DNA of 11,747 bases from Actinomycetota bacterium (GTDB lineage Bacteria; Actinomycetota; Thermoleophilia; Gaiellales; Gaiellaceae), in NCBI GenBank assembly GCA_013813345.1, contig JACCRW010000039.1:1-11747 (forward strand). The letters are read 5' to 3'. Positions 6,503 to 11,747 of the stretch are shown here, one piece after another. The notes beneath the pieces are model-generated. The model saw only the letters and a list, made by a program, of their open reading frames with translations. It did not search any database and was not told the DNA's origin. The position numbers were made by a program, and so were the translations under genes. Positions within the stretch are counted from its first letter, which is position 1. Each line of letters begins with the position of its first letter.

Positions 6503-6535
6503 GGACGTGTCCGGGCTTTGACCCCGGACACGTCC
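6503..6535. terminator. 13-bp perfect inverted repeat between convergent genes
   Basis: GGACGTGTCCGGG (6503-6515) and CCCGGACACGTCC (6523-6535) are exact reverse complements around a 7-base loop CTTTGAC. The hairpin fills nearly all of the 41-bp gap between the methyltransferase stop (6501) and the isocitrate lyase stop (6543). There is no T-tract on either side, so a bidirectional GC-rich terminator is likely but not textbook. The GTGTCCGGG/CCCGGACAC core also resembles dispersed intergenic hairpins in high-GC genomes (recalled, unverified). Confidence 0.6.
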
Positions 6536-6542
6536 CGAAAGG

Positions 6543-7841
6543 TCAGCGGGCCGCGCCGTTTTCCTCGAACTGGGCTTCCTCGGTCGAGCCCTTCAGCGCG
6601 AGGGTGGAGCTCTGGCCGCCGGAGACCGCCTGCGCGACCTCGTCGAAGTAGCCGGCACCGACCTCGCGCTGATGCCGCGTCGCGGTGTAGCCGTGCTCCT
6701 CGAGCCCGAATTCGCGCTGCTGCAGCTCGACGTAGGCGCTCATTCCGTTCGCCGCGTAGCCGCGCGCCAGCTCGAACATCGACTCGTTCAGCGAGTGGAA
6801 GCCCGCGAGGGTGATGAACTGGAACTTGTACCCGAGCTCCCCGAGCTCGGCTTGGAACGAGGCGATCGCGTCGTCGTCGAGATGCCTCTTCCAGTTGAAC
6901 GAGGGCGAGCAGTTGTAGGCGAGCAGCTTGCCCGGGAACTCCGCGTGGATCGCCTCGGCGAACACACGCGCCTCGTCCATGGTCGGTGTCGAGGTCTCCA
7001 TCCAGACGAGGTCGGCATACGGAGCGTAGGCGAGCCCGCGTGCGATCGCCGACTCCACTCCCGCCGTGACGCGGAAGAACCCCTCCGGAGTACGCTCGCC
7101 GGTCACGAAGGGCGCGTCGCGCTCGTCGACGTCGCTCGTGATCAGCGTCGCCGCGTCGGCATCGGTGCGAGCGACGACGAGCGTCGGCACGCCTGCGACG
7201 TCGGCAGCGAGCCGCGCCGCGAGCAGCGTCCGGATGAACTGGCCGGTCGGAACGAGCACCTTGCCGCCCAGATGACCGCACTTCTTCTCCGCCGCGAGCT
7301 GATCCTCGAAGTGGACTGCTGCTGCGCCCGACTCGATCATCGCCTTCATCAGCTCGAACGCATTCAGCGGCCCGCCGAACCCGGCCTCCGCGTCGGCGAC
7401 GATCGGCACGAGCCAGTCGACCTCGTTCCCCTCGGCCCAGTCGATCTGGTCGGCGCGTAGGAGAGCGTTGTTCAGCCGCTTCACCATCGCCGGAACGCTG
7501 TTCGCCGGATAGAGGCTCTGGTCGGGATAGACCTGTGTCGCGAGATTCCCGTCGGCTGCGACCTGCCAGCCGGAGAGATAGATCGCCTTCAGGCCCGCCT
7601 TCACCATCTGCACCGCCTGGCCGCCGGTGAGCGCGCCGAGCGTCGGGACGAAGTCCTCTTCCCGCAGGAGCTGCCAGAGCTTCTCCGCGCCGCGCCGGGA
7701 GAGCGTGTGCTCGACGCGAACCGAGCCGCGCAGGCGGACGACGTCCTCGGCGCTGTAGTCCCGCTCGACCCCGTCCCAGCGGTCGAGCTCGGCCCATTCG
7801 CGGGCCAGATCCACGGCTTCCTTCGCTGCGCTCGCGTTCAC
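6543..7841 (-). CDS. aceA: Isocitrate lyase
   Basis: This cytoplasmic enzyme cleaves isocitrate to glyoxylate and succinate, the first step of the glyoxylate shunt, allowing growth on acetate or fatty acids. The 432-residue protein has the full family signature: catalytic Cys188 in KKCGH (186-190), SGWQVAADGN near 90-99, metal-binding acids in VADAEAGFGG (148-157), ARTDADAA near 224-231, METSTP at 281-286, NCSPSFNWK at 310-318, and a C-terminal ALKGSTEEAQF. This is the roughly 430-residue bacterial class rather than the longer eukaryotic type. GTG 7841 is chosen because GAGGAG (complement of 7847-7852) sits five bases upstream, although the frame stays open far beyond by codon bias. No malate synthase gene is in the window. 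It is transcribed divergently from a LysR-type regulator and converges with the methyltransferase gene. Confidence 0.97.
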   Translation of the reverse strand: MNASAAKEAVDLAREWAELDRWDGVERDYSAEDVVRLRGSVRVEHTLSRRGAEKLWQLLREEDFVPTLGALTGGQAVQMVKAGLKAIYLSGWQVAADGNLATQVYPDQSLYPANSVPAMVKRLNNALLRADQIDWAEGNEVDWLVPIVADAEAGFGGPLNAFELMKAMIESGAAAVHFEDQLAAEKKCGHLGGKVLVPTGQFIRTLLAARLAADVAGVPTLVVARTDADAATLITSDVDERDAPFVTGERTPEGFFRVTAGVESAIARGLAYAPYADLVWMETSTPTMDEARVFAEAIHAEFPGKLLAYNCSPSFNWKRHLDDDAIASFQAELGELGYKFQFITLAGFHSLNESMFELARGYAANGMSAYVELQQREFGLEEHGYTATRHQREVGAGYFDEVAQAVSGGQSSTLALKGSTEEAQFEENGAAR

Positions 7842-7846
7842 GGTCT

Positions 7847-7852
7847 CTCCTC
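7847..7852 (-). promoter_or_regulatory. Ribosome binding site of isocitrate lyase (decides the start)
   Basis: On the - strand GAGGAG lies five bases before GTG 7841. It fixes the start in a frame that stays open for another 677 codons upstream, antisense to the regulator gene and beyond. Confidence 0.75.
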
Positions 7853-7898
7853 GGGTCGGACGGCGTAGTGGGTTCACTCTTTCCAGCCGGCGCCTATA

Positions 7899-7917
7899 CG
7901 ACAAATCGAATCTGTCG
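7899..7917. promoter_or_regulatory. CGACA-N9-TGTCG dyad between aceA and the LysR gene: candidate regulator site
   Basis: CGACA (7899-7903) and TGTCG (7913-7917) are exact reverse complements spaced by nine bases in the 111-bp divergent intergenic region. Size and position fit a LysR-type recognition site. The dyad lies just upstream of a -10-like TATAGG for aceA on the - strand, and about 20 bp upstream of a -10-like TAATAT for the regulator, so one bound protein could act on both promoters. Binding is inferred, not shown. Confidence 0.5.
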
Positions 7918-7923
7918 ATCTCT

Positions 7924-7943
7924 CCCATAGATGGGGCTAATAT
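7924..7943 (+). promoter_or_regulatory. Short palindrome CCCAT-AG-ATGGG and candidate -10 of the LysR gene
   Basis: A 12-bp dyad CCCAT-AG-ATGGG (7924-7935) is followed by TAATAT (7938-7943), an AT-rich -10-like hexamer only nine bases before ATG 7953. If used, the regulator's mRNA would be nearly leaderless. A weak GAGG (7945-7948) could serve as ribosome site if transcription starts further upstream. The second dyad could be a repression site (inference). Confidence 0.35.
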
Positions 7944-7952
7944 CGAGGCGGC

Positions 7953-8852
7953 ATGCTGCTCACGCAGATCGAGGCCTTCCTGACCGTCGCGGAGCGCCGC
8001 TCGGTCAGCGAGGCGGCGACGGTGCTCTTCGTGACCCAGCCGGCGCTGACGACCCGGATCAAGAACCTCGAGCGGGAGCTCGGCGTCGAGCTCTTCGTCC
8101 GCACGCCGCGCGGGATGCGGCTGACGGCCGAAGGTCGTGCCTTTCGTGGGCACGCTCAGCGTGCCGTCCAGTCGCTCGCCGAAGGCGCCCAGCTCCTGCG
8201 ACAGCTCCGCGAAGGCCGCGTGGGCGAGCTGCAGGTCGGGGCGGCGCCGGCGATCTCGACCTACGTGCTCCCGCTCGTCCTCCGCCGCTTCCAGGCCGCC
8301 TTCCCGAACGTCCATCTGATCGTCCGCACCGGCCACTCCGAGGAGGTGCTCGAGCTCGTGCTGCGCGAGCAGGTGCAGCTCGGTCTCGTGCGGGAGCTGC
8401 CGCATCCGGCGATCACGAGCAGCCCGCTCTACGAGGACGAGATCGTGCTCGTTGTCGATCCCGAGCACCGCCTCGCCGCGCAGGCTTCGATCGAGGTCGG
8501 CGAGCTGGCGACCGAGCGGCTGATCCTCTTCGACCGCACCTCGAGCTACTTCGTCCTCACGAGCGCGTTCTTCCGCGAGGCCGGCATCGTCCCGCGTGGG
8601 GTGATGGAGCTCGACAACGTCGACGCGACGAAGAAGATGGTCGAGCACGGCCTCGGGATCGCGTTTCTCCCGTACACCGCCGTTCGCGGCGAGCTCGCGG
8701 CCGGAACGCTGCAGGAGGTGGGGATTGCGGGCTACGAGCCCGTCCGCCGCTCGATCGTGGCGATCCGCCGTCGGGACGCGATCGTGCCGGAGGATCTCGT
8801 CGCAGGCCTCCTCACCGCCGTCCGCCGGGAGGAGCTTGAGCGCCAGCTTTAG
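7953..8852 (+). CDS. LysR-family transcriptional regulator, divergent from isocitrate lyase
   Basis: This is a 299-residue protein of normal family length. The N-terminal helix-turn-helix (residues 1-61) is classic: LTQIEAFLTVAERRSVSEAA, TQPALTTRIKNLERELGVELF, RTPRGMRLTAEGR. A linker helix follows to about residue 85, and then the periplasmic-binding-protein-like effector domain (GELQVGAAPAISTYVLP near 91-107, VRELPHPAITSSPL, VEHGLGIAFLPYTAV). The second lobe ends with the usual RRSIVAIRRRD strand. The divergent arrangement with aceA, with a dyad between them, is the standard layout for a LysR regulator controlling its neighbour. The effector is therefore plausibly a two-carbon or TCA-related metabolite, but the ligand cannot be read from sequence. 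ATG 7953 is well supported by the conserved start of the domain. Its TAG shares two bases with the TAA of the opposing gene. Confidence 0.93.
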   Translation: MLLTQIEAFLTVAERRSVSEAATVLFVTQPALTTRIKNLERELGVELFVRTPRGMRLTAEGRAFRGHAQRAVQSLAEGAQLLRQLREGRVGELQVGAAPAISTYVLPLVLRRFQAAFPNVHLIVRTGHSEEVLELVLREQVQLGLVRELPHPAITSSPLYEDEIVLVVDPEHRLAAQASIEVGELATERLILFDRTSSYFVLTSAFFREAGIVPRGVMELDNVDATKKMVEHGLGIAFLPYTAVRGELAAGTLQEVGIAGYEPVRRSIVAIRRRDAIVPEDLVAGLLTAVRREELERQL

Positions 8853-9702
8853 CCGCCGGCGGCAGGGGGCGCGAGGACGAGCAGGGGCTTCCCGTCCGGA
8901 CCGGCGTCGAACTGGTAGCCGTAGATCCGCGGCTCGGTCAGGCGAATGATGTCCCCGAGCTCCGCATCGCCGAGGTTCCCAACCGTGGGGACCTGCGAGG
9001 GCAGGAGCTGGCGGATCGGCCTGTCGAGCTCGGTCGCGAGCTCGACACGCCGGAAGAAGATGCTGCCGTTGGCCTCGCCCTTCGTCGACAGCGGCATGAA
9101 GACGAGGACCGAGTCCACGTCGTCCACGTACTTGAAGGTGTAGAGCGAGAGCTCGAGTGCGTGCCGGCGCAGCATCGTGAAGCTGCCGTCCGACCGAGCC
9201 GTCTCGGGAATCGCGCACTGGGCGCTCGTCCCGAGGCCGCAGAGCGCGTAGGAGATCGTCTTCCCGCCGTCGTAGGTCGCGATGTCCGTCTCCTCGGCCT
9301 GGCCGCGCGAGGTGTCGGGACGGACGAAGATCGTCTCCACAGGGATGTCCTCCGCCTCCGTTCGGACGGCGAGATCGCTGCCCCGAGCGACGGCGAGCTG
9401 CTCCCCGCTCGGCAGCTCGTAGGCCTTCGGGATCCGATCCGCGATCTGGCGCACGCGGGCGATCCTGCTGCCCTCCGGCTGCCAGCTCGACCAGCTCGGC
9501 TCGGGAGCGAGGTCCGGCCGGCTGACGAGGACGATGAACGAGCCCACCGCGGCGCCGACGAGCGCGGCGAGGATCACGTAGACGAGGCCGAAGCGGAACC
9601 GATACGAGGTGAGGCGGGCGCGCTCGCTGCGGTCGGGGCCGACCAGCGGGACGAGCGGCGTCTCCTCGTCCTTGCGGTGCGGCTCGACGCGGCCGGGGAG
9701 CG

Positions 9703-9718
<16 letters not shown>
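8849..9718 (-). CDS. Single-pass membrane protein of unknown function, partner of the FtsH-like protease
   Basis: This is a 289-residue protein I do not recognise. Residues 1-42 are polar and charged (cytoplasmic). Residues about 43-66 form one hydrophobic helix (FGLVYVILAALVGAAVGSFIVLV), and 67-289 form a probable extracytoplasmic domain with two cysteines (160 and 168, in ALCGLGTSAQCAI) that could form a disulfide. The phrase WQPEGSRIARVRQIADRIPKAYELPSGEQLA follows the membrane helix. GTG 9718 is favoured because AAGGAGG (complement of 9723-9729) lies four bases before it; an in-frame GTG at 9706 would give a neat GTGA overlap but is too far from that site. The gene overlaps the upstream protease gene by 16 bp, so joint translation is likely. 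A role as substrate, adaptor or inhibitor of the protease is inference from coupling only. Confidence 0.75.

Positions 9719-11747
<2,029 letters not shown>

Overview
The window is a GC-rich stretch of bacterial chromosome with tightly packed genes, frequent GTG starts and short overlaps. The codon bias is so strong that long spurious open frames run antisense to the real genes. This, together with a class-type isocitrate lyase, a divergent FtsH-like protein and a pilin-like tail, suggests a high-GC actinobacterial lineage, possibly Thermoleophilia-like. That placement is inference; no rRNA or marker gene is present. No tRNA, CRISPR array or insertion sequence was seen.

Region 1 (1-2259, + strand) looks damaged. 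It starts with the tail of a probable pilin-like secreted protein. Next come two Dpp/Opp-type ABC permease genes and a small exported protein, each with at least one reading-frame break. The DppB-like gene has also lost its EAA loop segment. No substrate-binding protein or ATPase gene accompanies the permeases here. The cluster is either decaying or sits on poor assembly; the sequence alone cannot decide which.

Region 2 (2282-4605, - strand) is an accessory-looking cluster: a KAP/STAND-like archaeal-type ATPase with a C-terminal winged helix, then a winged-helix/nucleotidyltransferase (MNT) protein that overlaps a HEPN-like partner by four bases (GTGA). Each of the two transcription starts has an unusual, relatively AT-rich repeat: three alternating GTAGTC/GACTAC arms before the ATPase, and two 11-bp direct repeats exactly 20 bp apart before the MNT gene. 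This is the best candidate for a little-described toxin-antitoxin or defence-type module.

Region 3 (4721-6501, + strand) holds a secreted cell-wall lytic transglycosylase (two peptidoglycan-binding domains, LysM, SLT) and a SAM-dependent methyltransferase. It ends at a 13-bp perfect inverted repeat.

Region 4 (6543-8852) is a metabolic control unit: isocitrate lyase (glyoxylate shunt, - strand), transcribed divergently from a LysR-type regulator, with a CGACA-N9-TGTCG dyad between them.

Region 5 (8849-11747, - strand) is a membrane operon. It contains an FtsH-like AAA+ zinc protease with two large insertions in its AAA module and little or no extracytoplasmic domain. It overlaps a single-pass membrane protein of unknown function. 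The protease gene probably continues past the right edge of the window.
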